This document shows, in pieces, positions 45,068 through 53,862 of a DNA stretch of 64,000 nucleotides. A model generated the notes under the pieces. That model had not been told where the DNA came from. It made no database searches and was given only the letters and a program-made list of their open reading frames with translations. The position numbers and the translations under genes were made by a program. Where the stretch lies: the NCBI GenBank assembly GCA_020831845.1, contig JAFIFV010000146.1, positions 62,001 through 126,000 of the forward strand. Reading direction: 5' to 3'. Source of the DNA: Ectothiorhodospiraceae bacterium. GTDB lineage: Bacteria; Pseudomonadota; Gammaproteobacteria; Nitrococcales; Aquisalimonadaceae. How positions within the stretch are numbered: the stretch's first letter is position 1; each line of letters starts with the position of its first letter.

Positions 45068-46768
45068 ATGCGCCCATCCGAGGTGGCGGGCTGGCCGCAT
45101 GTGCTGCTCAGGAAAGTGCTCGCATTCACTGACAGCGTGACCGCCAGTCTGGGGTTGATACTGCTGGGCATGGTCATTGCCGTGGTGTTCGTGGTGCGCG
45201 ACGGAGGCACCCCCTCGGCTTACGCGCACTTCATGTACGCGCCCACCATTCTCGCCGCGTTTCGCTTCCGCGCTGTTGGCGGTGCCGTGTGCGGGTTTCT
45301 CGGCGGTGTGCTGGTGGGCCCCGGGGCGGCATGGTTGCTTACCGGCATGCCCTATGCCGAGCCCAGTTGGATGGTCCGCGCTGCGTGGATCGCCATCGTG
45401 GGGTACACGCTCGGTTCGCTGTTCATGATTTCCCGCGCCCAGTCCAGCCTGCTGGACTGGCACCTGCATACCGACCGTGCGACCGCCGTGCCCAATCTGT
45501 CGGGGACATTGCGCCTGGTGCTGCAGTTGACCCAGCGCCTTAAGCACGCGCTAGGCCGCGACCGCGACTTGGTCGTCACGGCAATCAAGGTCGCCAATTA
45601 CAACGATCTGGTCAGCACGTTCGGCTACCGCGGGGCGGATTCGGTGATGCGGGCACTCAGCCACCGTTTCAGCCGCAGCCTCTCGGGCCAGGCGATTTTC
45701 GGCCGCACCGGCACCGACGAACTGATGGTGGTGGAAGCGGCCGAGCGAGATGCCGCCGATACGCTTCCCGCGGGCGAATTGCGGCGGTTGATCCGCCCCA
45801 CGCTGCAGGTCGGCCAGATGCACGTCTACGTGGACACGGTCATGGGCATGGCGCGCTCCCCGCTCCAGCAGGCCGATCCGGAAGAGTTGTTCGTGCAGGC
45901 CGCGGCTGCCGCCACCAGGGCGTTGGAGCGGGGAGCCAGCATCGCCGTCTACGATGGCAAGGAAGAGTCCGGCCGTCGGGCGGACATGCATCTGCTGGGC
46001 GAGGTCCCCAGGGCGCTGCGGGAAGGGGAGATGCGGCTGGTCTATCAGCCGAAGCTGGATCTCGCCACCCATGCCTATGCCGGACTGGAAGCGTTGATTC
46101 GCTGGCAGCATCCGCAGCAAGGGGAGATGAGTCCGGCCCGCTTTATTCCGCTGGTGGAAGATACCGCCATGATTGAGGATCTGACGCGCTGGGTGCTGCG
46201 GGAGGCCATCAACCAGAGCCTGGGGTGGCGCCAGTTGGGTGATCCTGCCATTGCCGTCAATATTTCCTCACGCAATCTGATGAGCGGTGCCCTGCTCAAG
46301 CACGTGGAAGCCCTGCTGCGCGAGACATCGCTGCCGCCCAGCAGCCTGGAGCTGGAAGTCACCGAAACGGCGCTGACAGATATTGACCGTTCCCACCTGC
46401 ACCTGCTGCAGGGCTTGCGGGAACAGGGCGTGCGGATCGCTATCGACGACTTCGGTACCGGGTACGCATCACTGGCATTCATCCGCAAGTTGCCGGTGGA
46501 CATCCTGAAACTTGACCGCTCCTTCATCCAGTTCGCGCCGCGAAGGCCGCGCGAGCGACAAATGCTCAAGCGCATCGTCCAGATCGCCAAGGATCTGGAA
46601 CTGCAGGTGGTCGGTGAGGGGGTGGAGGACCGTGAAACGCTGGCCCTGCTGTCAGCGCTGGGCTGTGACCAGGTGCAGGGCTTCTATATCTCCACCCCGC
46701 TGGAGGCGGCTGACGTGGCGCCCGTGCTCTCCCGCGGTTGGTCGGTGCGGGCGGCGGATGGCGGTTAG
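45068..46768 (+). CDS. EAL phosphodiesterase with degenerate GGDEF domain
   Basis: A 566-residue membrane protein. Residues 15-125 hold about four membrane spans. A GGDEF domain (about 150-300) has GRTGTDEL where the active motif should be, so no cyclase activity is expected. The EAL domain (about 315-560) keeps YQPKLDLATH, EALIRWQHP, NISSRNL, VTETAL, IDDFGTGYASL, ILKLDRSFI and VVGEGVED, the full set for c-di-GMP hydrolysis. ATG at 45068 follows AGAGGG; ATG 45050 is an alternative. The ligand of the membrane part is unknown. Confidence 0.9.
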   Translation: MRPSEVAGWPHVLLRKVLAFTDSVTASLGLILLGMVIAVVFVVRDGGTPSAYAHFMYAPTILAAFRFRAVGGAVCGFLGGVLVGPGAAWLLTGMPYAEPSWMVRAAWIAIVGYTLGSLFMISRAQSSLLDWHLHTDRATAVPNLSGTLRLVLQLTQRLKHALGRDRDLVVTAIKVANYNDLVSTFGYRGADSVMRALSHRFSRSLSGQAIFGRTGTDELMVVEAAERDAADTLPAGELRRLIRPTLQVGQMHVYVDTVMGMARSPLQQADPEELFVQAAAAATRALERGASIAVYDGKEESGRRADMHLLGEVPRALREGEMRLVYQPKLDLATHAYAGLEALIRWQHPQQGEMSPARFIPLVEDTAMIEDLTRWVLREAINQSLGWRQLGDPAIAVNISSRNLMSGALLKHVEALLRETSLPPSSLELEVTETALTDIDRSHLHLLQGLREQGVRIAIDDFGTGYASLAFIRKLPVDILKLDRSFIQFAPRRPRERQMLKRIVQIAKDLELQVVGEGVEDRETLALLSALGCDQVQGFYISTPLEAADVAPVLSRGWSVRAADGG

Positions 46769-47847
46769 GGAGGCGCTGGCGTTGCGATCCAGGCGGCGCC
46801 AGGCTCCATGAGGATGTCTTCCAGGCCATAGTCCCTGACCCATGGAGCATCCAGGTTAACGGTCAGATCCAGAAAGGCGGTGACGTTGGGTCGCGCGGTG
46901 ATCGTGCTTTCCACCGCGGCGTAATCCCCGACGCGGGTCTCTCCGGTGATTCGCCCGAGGAACGACTGGGCGTACGGTGAAACGGTCCGCAGTTCGGCGC
47001 CGGTGGCGACCTGTCGGCGGCTGTGAAGGAGCGCGAGCCGAGCCGATGTGCCTGTCCCCGTGGGACAACGCCAGATTACGCCGGGATGACCATAGGTGGC
47101 GGACAGGGAGTGCAGGCTACCGTCAGCATCGGTTTCCAGTGGTCCCATGAAATGCAGGAAGCGGGGCAGTCCCACTTCGCCCAGTTCCGGGTGCTGGTGC
47201 AGGAATTGCACCTGGACGGCACGGATGATGGCATCCGCCGTGCACAGCATGGCGTCGAGGTTGTCCGTGTCGATCACGTGCCCGACGGAGTCCGCCTCCA
47301 CCAGCACGTAGTAGCCGCCGCTCCAGGCGAGATCGTACTGCACCGGGCCGAAGCCCGGCACCTCAACCACCTGCTCCGCCGCCTGGATGAATGCAGCGCC
47401 GCCCTGGGTGGTGACCTTCTGCACATGCCCGTCACGATTCTCAGCCAGCACGGTGGCGACGCCGCCGGGGGTTTCCAGCAGCAGGGTCTGCATGCCCTCC
47501 CGCATCGGGATCAGCCCGGTCTCGAGAATCGCGGTTGCGGTCGCCACCGTGTTGGAGCCCGAGTAGTAGGGGTAGCCCATGACTTCCATGATCACGAAAC
47601 CCATCTCGGCCTCCGGGATGCTGGCCGGCATCACCAGATCCACGCACATGCTGTCGTTGCCGAAAGGCTCCGAGATCAGCAGGCGGCGAAGCCCGTCCGC
47701 CCTATGCTCCAGGTAGTGCATCCGGTCACGCACCGTGCGGCCGGGACAGGGGCGTACGCCGCCCATCACGATGCGGTGGATGTCGCCTCCCACATCCACG
47801 TCCACCATGCGCACCGAGCGCAGCCGGGAATAATGGCTATGGGGCAT
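46765..47847 (-). CDS. Proline racemase family protein with Ser/Thr active site
   Basis: A 360-residue member of the proline racemase / hydroxyproline epimerase / dehydratase superfamily. It has the fold's landmarks: GGHIHR-type opening in VDVGGDIHRIVMGG, FGNDSMCVD, TPGGVAT and RCPTGTGTSARLALL. The two catalytic Cys are replaced: the first site reads YYSGSNTVATA (Ser, about 96) and the second PTGTGTSA (Thr, about 263). Cys/Cys racemases and Cys/Thr dehydratases are known; Ser/Thr is unusual. ATG 47847 overlaps the end of the upstream dehydrogenase gene. Likely a catabolic enzyme for an imino or hydroxy acid. Confidence 0.83.
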   Translation of the reverse strand: MPHSHYSRLRSVRMVDVDVGGDIHRIVMGGVRPCPGRTVRDRMHYLEHRADGLRRLLISEPFGNDSMCVDLVMPASIPEAEMGFVIMEVMGYPYYSGSNTVATATAILETGLIPMREGMQTLLLETPGGVATVLAENRDGHVQKVTTQGGAAFIQAAEQVVEVPGFGPVQYDLAWSGGYYVLVEADSVGHVIDTDNLDAMLCTADAIIRAVQVQFLHQHPELGEVGLPRFLHFMGPLETDADGSLHSLSATYGHPGVIWRCPTGTGTSARLALLHSRRQVATGAELRTVSPYAQSFLGRITGETRVGDYAAVESTITARPNVTAFLDLTVNLDAPWVRDYGLEDILMEPGAAWIATPAPP

Positions 47848-48937
47848 GCGGCCGCCCAACCGCGTCCCACTTGCTGTCCGGCACCACCACCAGCTTGCCG
47901 ATGAATGACTTGTTCATGAAATCGGTCTGTGCCTGGCGGAACTCCGAGAGGCGATAGGCCCGCTCCAGCAAGGGGCGGACAGCGCCGGACTCGATGTAGC
48001 CGACCAGGCGCCGGAAGTCGGCGCGGGTTCCCTGGGAGGAGCCATGCAATTGCAGGTGCTTCAGGTACATGGTGCGGAGATCCAGTTGCACCACCGGGCC
48101 GGCGATGGCACCCGCCGTGGTGTAGCGGCCCTCCGGCCGGAGTATGCGCAGCAGATCATTGAACAGCGGGCCGGCCACCAGGTCCGCGACCACGTCGATA
48201 GGTGCGCCGTCCGTGATCTTCTCCACTGCCTCCATCAGGTCGTCCTCATCGCGGCTGATCACGCCTTCGGCGCCGACCTCCCTCATTGCCTGTTCCTTGC
48301 CGGGACTGGTGACCGCATAGGGAATGGCGCCCCGGGCACGCGCGAGTTGGATGATGCCGGAGCCGACTCCCCCGGAGGCACCGGTCACCAACACCCGTTC
48401 GCCGGGTTTCAGCCCGGCCCGTTCCAGCATGTGCTCCCCGGTGAGATAAGCGCAGCAGAAGGTGGCCAGTTCGGCGTCGCTCATGCCGGTGTTCACCACA
48501 TGCGCGTTCTCGGCCGGCACCGTGGTGTATTCGGCATAGCCTCCGTCGCGGCCGTGGCCGATATAGTCAATGTCGGCCAGACTGTCGTCGTCGCGGTTGT
48601 ACAGGCTGAAATCCACCATGACCCGTTCGCCGATACGACGCTCGTCGACCCCGGGTCCGACGGCGACGATCCGGCCTACCGTATCCGTGCCCTGGATCCG
48701 GGGAAAGGTCAACGTGGACCGGCCGCGGCGCCAGGTGGACACGCTGGCCGGGTCGGTTTCGGTACCGTAGGCGCCTTCCCGCACCCAGACGTCGGTATTG
48801 TTCATGCCGCAGGCACTGATCTCGATCAGCACCTCACCGGCCGCCGGATCGGGCACGGGCACGTCGTCTCGGTATTCCAGCGCGTCTAGCCCACCGTGCC
48901 GGGTCAGCAGAACGGCTTTCATCGTTGCTGGCAGCAT
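47837..48937 (-). CDS. Zinc-type alcohol dehydrogenase family protein
   Basis: A 366-residue MDR enzyme. The N-terminal domain has LIEISACGMNNTDVWVREG and FPRIQGTDTVGRIVAVG; the cofactor loop is VTGASGGVGSGIIQLARARGA, favouring NADPH. Structural zinc Cys are not evident, so it is of the quinone reductase/crotonyl-CoA reductase-like branch. The start at 48937 follows AAGGAGGCCAGC; a longer frame adds 25 residues. It overlaps the proline-racemase-like gene, and the two probably act in one pathway (inference). Confidence 0.85.
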   Translation of the reverse strand: MLPATMKAVLLTRHGGLDALEYRDDVPVPDPAAGEVLIEISACGMNNTDVWVREGAYGTETDPASVSTWRRGRSTLTFPRIQGTDTVGRIVAVGPGVDERRIGERVMVDFSLYNRDDDSLADIDYIGHGRDGGYAEYTTVPAENAHVVNTGMSDAELATFCCAYLTGEHMLERAGLKPGERVLVTGASGGVGSGIIQLARARGAIPYAVTSPGKEQAMREVGAEGVISRDEDDLMEAVEKITDGAPIDVVADLVAGPLFNDLLRILRPEGRYTTAGAIAGPVVQLDLRTMYLKHLQLHGSSQGTRADFRRLVGYIESGAVRPLLERAYRLSEFRQAQTDFMNKSFIGKLVVVPDSKWDAVGRPHAP

Positions 48938-49181
48938 GCTGGCCTCCTTGTTGCCGGGAGCCGGGACCGCTGTAGCCGTCCCGGCGAGTCCAGAGCGTAC
49001 GGTATCGGCCACAGAAACTGCTGAGACATGGCTTTACCTTCTTAGAGGTTAATACCTTGGGGGCGGGGGCTTTCAAGCCCCAACCGCCCTGGCCGCGATT
49101 TTTCCGATGGACGGCAGGTTCCCGCCCGTGGCGGTGCCGAGAACGGCCGGAAACCACGCCGCCGCGCGCCCCTGGCGCACA

Positions 49182-50093
49182 CTACCCCGTGGGCGGTTTC
49201 GCCTTGCCCGCCCGCTGCGGACGCGTCACGATCAGCATGCTGCCCCACTGGTGAATGGCCAGTCCACCCAGGACCAGAGCGGTGCCGACCCAGACCATTG
49301 GCGGCACCACCTCGGCATTGGCAACGCGACCGAGGAACAGGGCGATCACCGGAGTCATCAGCGTGATGAGCGCCATGGCGGCTGTGGATAGCCGGCTCAG
49401 CGCATAGTAATAGAGCATGAAACCGAGCACCGAACCGAACAGTGCGAGGTAGCCGATTGCAAGCAGACTGCGTGTCGGCAACGTGGACGGCCATTGGCCG
49501 TCCACCAGCAACCAGGTTGCCGCATAGAAGGGGAGCGCCAGTACCAGGCCGCCGGAGGTCTGGGCCAGTGCGTGCAAGCCGCCCCCAGTATGCTTCACCA
49601 GCACCATGCTGAGCGAGTGAAGCCCGACGGCCAGCAGCAGGAGTAGTACGCCGAATACCGCCGAGGGGTAGGCTGAGAAGTCGGCGCGGAAGATTGTCGC
49701 CAGGCCGGCCAGGCTGAGCATGATTCCCGCCACCTTGACCGGGGTCAGGCTGCGCTCACCCAGGATCACCGCGGCCAGCAGGCCCGCTGCCAGCGGAGTC
49801 AGCCCGAACATGACCGAAATCAGCCCGGATGGAATGTATTGCGCCGCCCAGTAGGCGCTCAGCATGCCCCCATAGATGCCCAGTGCGGCGGCCGCGTAGG
49901 CCCGGACCGCCTCGCGGTTCCAGGGCATGTGGACGCGGAACACCCGGACCAGCAGCAGGCAGAGGCTGACACTGATCAGCATGCGCGAGAACACGCCGAA
50001 CACCGGCCCGACTTCCTCGCCGCTCCACTGGATGGCCAGCGGTGTGGTGGACCAGATAACGATGACTCCCAGGTATGCGGCTGGTAGGCGCAT
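49182..50093 (-). CDS. EamA/DMT family transporter
   Basis: A 303-residue protein with ten likely membrane spans made of two EamA repeats (VIWSTTPLAIQWSGEEVG in the first, VGLHSLSMVLVKHTGG opening the second). Members export amino acids or other metabolites or import small solutes; substrate unknown. It stands before (in transcription order, upstream of) the dehydrogenase and racemase-like genes. A terminator lies in front of it, separating it from the TRAP genes, so it likely has its own promoter in 50155-50328 or read-through. Confidence 0.85.
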   Translation of the reverse strand: MRLPAAYLGVIVIWSTTPLAIQWSGEEVGPVFGVFSRMLISVSLCLLLVRVFRVHMPWNREAVRAYAAAALGIYGGMLSAYWAAQYIPSGLISVMFGLTPLAAGLLAAVILGERSLTPVKVAGIMLSLAGLATIFRADFSAYPSAVFGVLLLLLAVGLHSLSMVLVKHTGGGLHALAQTSGGLVLALPFYAATWLLVDGQWPSTLPTRSLLAIGYLALFGSVLGFMLYYYALSRLSTAAMALITLMTPVIALFLGRVANAEVVPPMVWVGTALVLGGLAIHQWGSMLIVTRPQRAGKAKPPTG

Positions 50094-50122
50094 GCCTTGT
50101 TTCTCCTTGCTCCGTGGAAAAC

Positions 50123-50154
50123 AAAAAAGGCCGCAGAGGGTGTGCTCTGCGGCC
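50123..50154 (-). terminator. Intrinsic terminator after the TRAP operon
   Basis: GGCCGCAGAG-6 nt-CTCTGCGGCC is a perfect 10-bp stem; read on the minus strand it is followed by six T residues. It ends the TRAP transcript (stop at 50329) before the EamA gene start at 50093. The opposite strand has only two T, so it is mostly one-directional. Confidence 0.85.
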
Positions 50155-50328
50155 TTCCGGGTACGAAACGGGATACAGTGAAAGCTATCCGGTCATGTCC
50201 CTCCGACACGCAGGCACGCTGTCTACGCGCCACGGGCGGTAGACGGAATTGCTGCGCATGGAACGGACACTCGGATAGTTCATGCCCCGATCATCCTCCG
50301 CGCGCGCCTGCATGGTCAAGCATCAATG

Positions 50329-51648
50329 TCATCCGTACAGCACCTTGGGCAGCCACAGGGCGATCCCCGGGATGTTGTAGAGAATGACCATGGCGATCAG
50401 CACCATGCCCAGGAACGGGAATATGCCTCTGAATATATCCATCAGTTGCACATGTGATGGCGCGATCCCCTTCAGGTAGAACGCGGACATGGCCATGGGA
50501 GGTGTAAGGAACGAGGTCTGTATGTTCAGCGCCACCAGCACACCGAAGAACAGTGGATCGATGCCGAACAGTGGCAGCAACGGCAGGAAGATCGGCACGA
50601 AGATGATGATGATCTCCGTCCACTCCAGCGGCCAGCCCAGCAGGAAGATGATCAACTGCGCCAGGATCAGGAACTGCAGCGGCGTCAGGTCCAGTGCCAG
50701 TACCCAGTGCTCGATTACCGAGTGGCCGTCAAGCAGCGAGAACACCGAGGAAAATATCCACGCTCCCACGAACAGCCAGCACACCATGGCGCTGGTTCTC
50801 GCCGTCAGGAACACCGCTTCTTTCAGTCGCGCCAGGGTCAGCTGACGATAGGCGATGGCCAGGCATAACCCGCCCAGGGCGCCGATCCCCGCTGCTTCAT
50901 GCGGAGTCGCCAGGCCGAACAGGATAGCGCCCAGAACGGACAGTATCAGCACCGCCAGGGGCACGAAGGAGGTCAAAAGCCCCCAGTAGACCGTGAGCAA
51001 CGGAACGTTCGCCTGCTCCGCCGGCAGCTTGGGGGCGATCTTCGGGTTGATCATTCCCCGCGCCATCACGTAGAGGATGTAGAGCCCCGCGAGCAGCATG
51101 CCGGGAATCAATGCCGCGGCATACAGGCGCACCACCGACACGCCGGCCATGGCGCCATAGAGGATCAGCATGATGCTGGGGGGGATCAGGATGCCCAGGC
51201 AGCCCCCGGCACAGATCACGCCGCTGGCCAGCTTCTTGTCGTAGCCCGCATTCAGCATGGCCGGTAGCGCCAGCAGGCCCATCAGTGTCACCACCGCGCC
51301 GACGATCCCCGTCGCCGTGGCGAACAGGGCGCAGGTCACCAGGCTGGCGACGGCCAGTGAGGCGGGTACGTTCCGGGCTGCCAGTTGCAGGCTGTAGAAC
51401 AGCCTGTCCAGGATATTCGCTCGTTCGACGATATAGCCCATGAACAGGAACAGCGGGACGGCGATCAGCACGTCGTTCGACATCACCCCGTAGGCACGCT
51501 GCACCAGCAGCGAGAAGATGATGTCGCCGATGGCGATGTAACCGAAGATCACACCCATGGCGATGAGCGTGAAGGCGATGGGAAATCCGAGCATGATGAC
51601 CAGCACGAGAATTCCCAGCATCAGTATTCCAATCTGGGGATCCGTCAT
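50329..51648 (-). CDS. TRAP transporter large permease (DctM type)
   Basis: A 439-residue integral membrane protein with about 12 spans that moves the substrate with sodium. Landmarks are ILVLVIMLGFPIAFTLIAMG, GVMSNDVLIAVPLFLFMG, ASGVICAGGCLGILIPPSIM and FLLGWPLEWTEIIIIFVPIF. Its ATG overlaps the small-permease stop (ATGA). The last gene of the dctP-Q-M style operon. Substrate is set by the binding protein at 52347. Confidence 0.94.
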   Translation of the reverse strand: MTDPQIGILMLGILVLVIMLGFPIAFTLIAMGVIFGYIAIGDIIFSLLVQRAYGVMSNDVLIAVPLFLFMGYIVERANILDRLFYSLQLAARNVPASLAVASLVTCALFATATGIVGAVVTLMGLLALPAMLNAGYDKKLASGVICAGGCLGILIPPSIMLILYGAMAGVSVVRLYAAALIPGMLLAGLYILYVMARGMINPKIAPKLPAEQANVPLLTVYWGLLTSFVPLAVLILSVLGAILFGLATPHEAAGIGALGGLCLAIAYRQLTLARLKEAVFLTARTSAMVCWLFVGAWIFSSVFSLLDGHSVIEHWVLALDLTPLQFLILAQLIIFLLGWPLEWTEIIIIFVPIFLPLLPLFGIDPLFFGVLVALNIQTSFLTPPMAMSAFYLKGIAPSHVQLMDIFRGIFPFLGMVLIAMVILYNIPGIALWLPKVLYG

Positions 51649-52235
51649 GACCGCATCTCCTCGATCTCGTCGCGCTTGTTGATCGGCAGGTGTTCCTGGA
51701 CGTCCACCTCCTGGACGTCGTCAAGCCGCAACGGCCAGTAGCCGTTACGCAGGCACATGATGCAGCGGGTGACTTCCGCGATGCCCTGCAACGTGAGGAG
51801 TACGCCGCAGATGGGAATGATGGTCTTGAAATGGTAGAGCGGCGGTCCGCCCGGGCTGAAGGAACTGCGTTCCCCCATGGCCCAGGACATGGCTGCGAAA
51901 TGGTAGCCTGCATAGACCAGCGCGAGAATTCCCGGGAAAAAGAAGATGAAATACAGCACCAGGTCGACCCCGGCCTGGACGCGGACCGGCAAGTAGCGGC
52001 TGATCACGTCCGCACGCACATGGCCGTTACGTGACAGGGCGTAGGCCCCCGCCATCATGAACAAGGTCCCGTAGAGAATGTAACTGGAATCGTACGCCCA
52101 GGTGGTGGGGTCGCGCATGACGTAGCGCATGAACACTTCGTAACTGACGGTGAAGGTGAGGACCAGAATCGCCCAGGCGAACAGTTTGCCCGCCCAGGTA
52201 CTGATGTGATCGATGAAGAACAGAAACTTCTGCAT
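51645..52235 (-). CDS. TRAP transporter small permease (DctQ type)
   Basis: A 196-residue protein with four membrane spans (WAGKLFAWAILVLTFTVSYEV opening, TWAYDSSYILYGTLFMMAGAY, VDLVLYFIFFFPGILALVY, and one near 135-155). The conserved GHVRADVISR follows span 2. The C-terminal 40 residues are a charged tail (DDVQEVDVQEHLP). ATG 52235 follows GGAGTTGAAC; a TTG two codons upstream is less likely. Translationally coupled to the large permease. Confidence 0.92.
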   Translation of the reverse strand: MQKFLFFIDHISTWAGKLFAWAILVLTFTVSYEVFMRYVMRDPTTWAYDSSYILYGTLFMMAGAYALSRNGHVRADVISRYLPVRVQAGVDLVLYFIFFFPGILALVYAGYHFAAMSWAMGERSSFSPGGPPLYHFKTIIPICGVLLTLQGIAEVTRCIMCLRNGYWPLRLDDVQEVDVQEHLPINKRDEIEEMRS

Positions 52236-52297
52236 GTTCAACTCCGGAATAAGGCACAGTCGCGAGGCAGGCCGGTTGGGCCTCCCACGTCCAGAAG

Positions 52298-52330
52298 CCG
52301 GGGATGGGCAGGGTTGTCGCCCATCCCCGG
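52298..52330 (-). other. Hairpin between TRAP receptor and permease genes
   Basis: CCGGGGATGGGC and GCCCATCCCCGG form a perfect 12-bp stem with a 9-nt loop in the 111-bp gap after the receptor gene. No T-run follows on either strand. Such hairpins often stabilise the receptor mRNA or thin out transcription so that the receptor is made in excess. The role here is inferred. Confidence 0.55.
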
Positions 52331-52346
52331 ATTATCGTCCGAGAGT

Positions 52347-53531
52347 TCAGACGCGCCTTGATTCAGAGTCGGGCTTGCGGCCGAAGAAGTGCTCGTAGGC
52401 GGGCTCCTTGGGCGTGTTCCCCTCCAGGTGGAAAGCCACTGTTTTCTCGCAGAAGGCACGCTGTGAATCAATCACCTTCTTGAAGAATTCGCTCTGGGCG
52501 GATTCGCGTTCAATCACCTTGTCCCAGGCCTCGAGCTGCGCCTGCAGCACCGAGTCGGGGGTGATATAGGTCTGGACGCCGCCTTCCGTGCGCAGTTTTT
52601 CCAGATCTTCCGGATAACGCCTCATCGCTTTCCAGTACATGTCCGAGGAGGCAGCTTCCGACGCATACTTGAGGATGGCCTTGAGTTCCTCCGGCAGGCC
52701 ATCGAAACGCCGCTTGCTGAAGATGATCTCGAAGCATTCGCAGTCCTGATGATAACTGCGCAGCATCCACACCTTGCTGACGTCGGGGAAGCCGAGCAGG
52801 CGGTCGGAGGACGGGTTGTTGAACTCGGCGCCGTCCAGCAGGCCGCGGTCCATGGCCGGGACGATATCGCCGCCGCCCATGATCGTGACCGCCGCACCGA
52901 ACTCTCGCATCAGGTCCGCGGCCAGACCGACCGTGCGGTAACGCATGCCGCGCAGATCGCCGGGCTCGGTAATCGGTTCCTTGAACCAGCCCAGTGCCTG
53001 CGTGGGCATGGGGCCGGTCAGGAAGCCGACCAGATTGACCTTGACGATGTCCTGCAGGAGTTCGTTGTAGAGTTCCTGTCCGCCGCCGTATTTCACCCAG
53101 GCCAGGAACTGGTGCGCATCCCAGCCGAAGGGGGGAGGCGTGCCGAACAGCGAGAACGCCTTGTTCTTGCCGTACCAGTACGCGGACACGCCATGGCCGC
53201 CGTCCAGGGCGCCCGAGATCACGGCATCCTGGAGCTGCAGCGCGCCCACCACGGCGCCTGCGGGCAGCAGGCTCAGCCGCAGACGGCCGCCGGACATCTC
53301 GTTGACGATGCGTGTGTAGTCGGCGGCGAACTCGTGAAAGATATCCTGGCTGGGCCAGGTGCTCTGGAACCGTAGTGTCGTGGTCTCGGCTCGCGAGATC
53401 ATGGGAAAGCCAGCGGCTGCCACGGCACCCGCAGTGGCCGCTGAACCGACCAGGAATTTCCTTCTCGAGACTCCCTTGGATTCTGCTGAGACAGGCGTGG
53501 GACTTCCGTTATCGGAATGCTCGTTACTCAT
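52347..53531 (-). CDS. TRAP transporter solute-binding protein (Tat signal)
   Basis: A 394-residue periplasmic receptor of the DctP/mannitol-keto acid group. A twin-arginine signal is VSRRKFLVGSAATAGAVA, cleaved near SRAETTT. Mature landmarks are LRFQSTWPSQDIFHEFA, LLPAGAVVGALQLQDAV, GFLTGPMPTQALGWF, LRGMRYRTVGLAADLM, GGDIVPAMDRGLLDGAEF. The carboxylate-binding Arg region (GMRYRTVG) is intact, so a carboxylic or keto acid is likely. The start at 53531 follows GGAGAGAG. First gene of the operon. Confidence 0.93.
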   Translation of the reverse strand: MSNEHSDNGSPTPVSAESKGVSRRKFLVGSAATAGAVAAAGFPMISRAETTTLRFQSTWPSQDIFHEFAADYTRIVNEMSGGRLRLSLLPAGAVVGALQLQDAVISGALDGGHGVSAYWYGKNKAFSLFGTPPPFGWDAHQFLAWVKYGGGQELYNELLQDIVKVNLVGFLTGPMPTQALGWFKEPITEPGDLRGMRYRTVGLAADLMREFGAAVTIMGGGDIVPAMDRGLLDGAEFNNPSSDRLLGFPDVSKVWMLRSYHQDCECFEIIFSKRRFDGLPEELKAILKYASEAASSDMYWKAMRRYPEDLEKLRTEGGVQTYITPDSVLQAQLEAWDKVIERESAQSEFFKKVIDSQRAFCEKTVAFHLEGNTPKEPAYEHFFGRKPDSESRRV

Positions 53532-53827
53532 CTCTCTCCTCCAGCATCGACTGTTTTTTCTGTTGTCTACACAACGCGGCGCGGGCCTGTATGCCCATGT
53601 CTCCACCTTGCGTGTCGCCGGGGTGGTAACGCCAAACCGAAAAACCGGGAAAGGCCTCGACCGCAAGTCTCATATAGCTCCAAAACGTGACCTACGCAAC
53701 AAAAAAGACCGATGAATTATTCCCAGTCTCATCAGTATTTTATGGGGTTTTCCAATGGTGCGGTGCGGAAACGTCAATGCCGTGGCGGCCTGCGATGTCG
53801 TCGGGCGGAGACAGGCTCTGGTCTATA

Positions 53828-53839
53828 CTGTCATGACAG
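53828..53839. promoter_or_regulatory. 12-bp palindrome before the 288-residue gene
   Basis: CTGTCATGACAG is a perfect palindrome 24 bp upstream of the next start codon, flanked by TATA and CCCG. Its position fits an operator overlapping the promoter or leader. It also contains an ATG in frame with the downstream gene, so the site might be coding if a longer start were used. Confidence 0.35.
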
Positions 53840-53862
53840 CCCGAGGTCGAAGGAGGCCTTCG

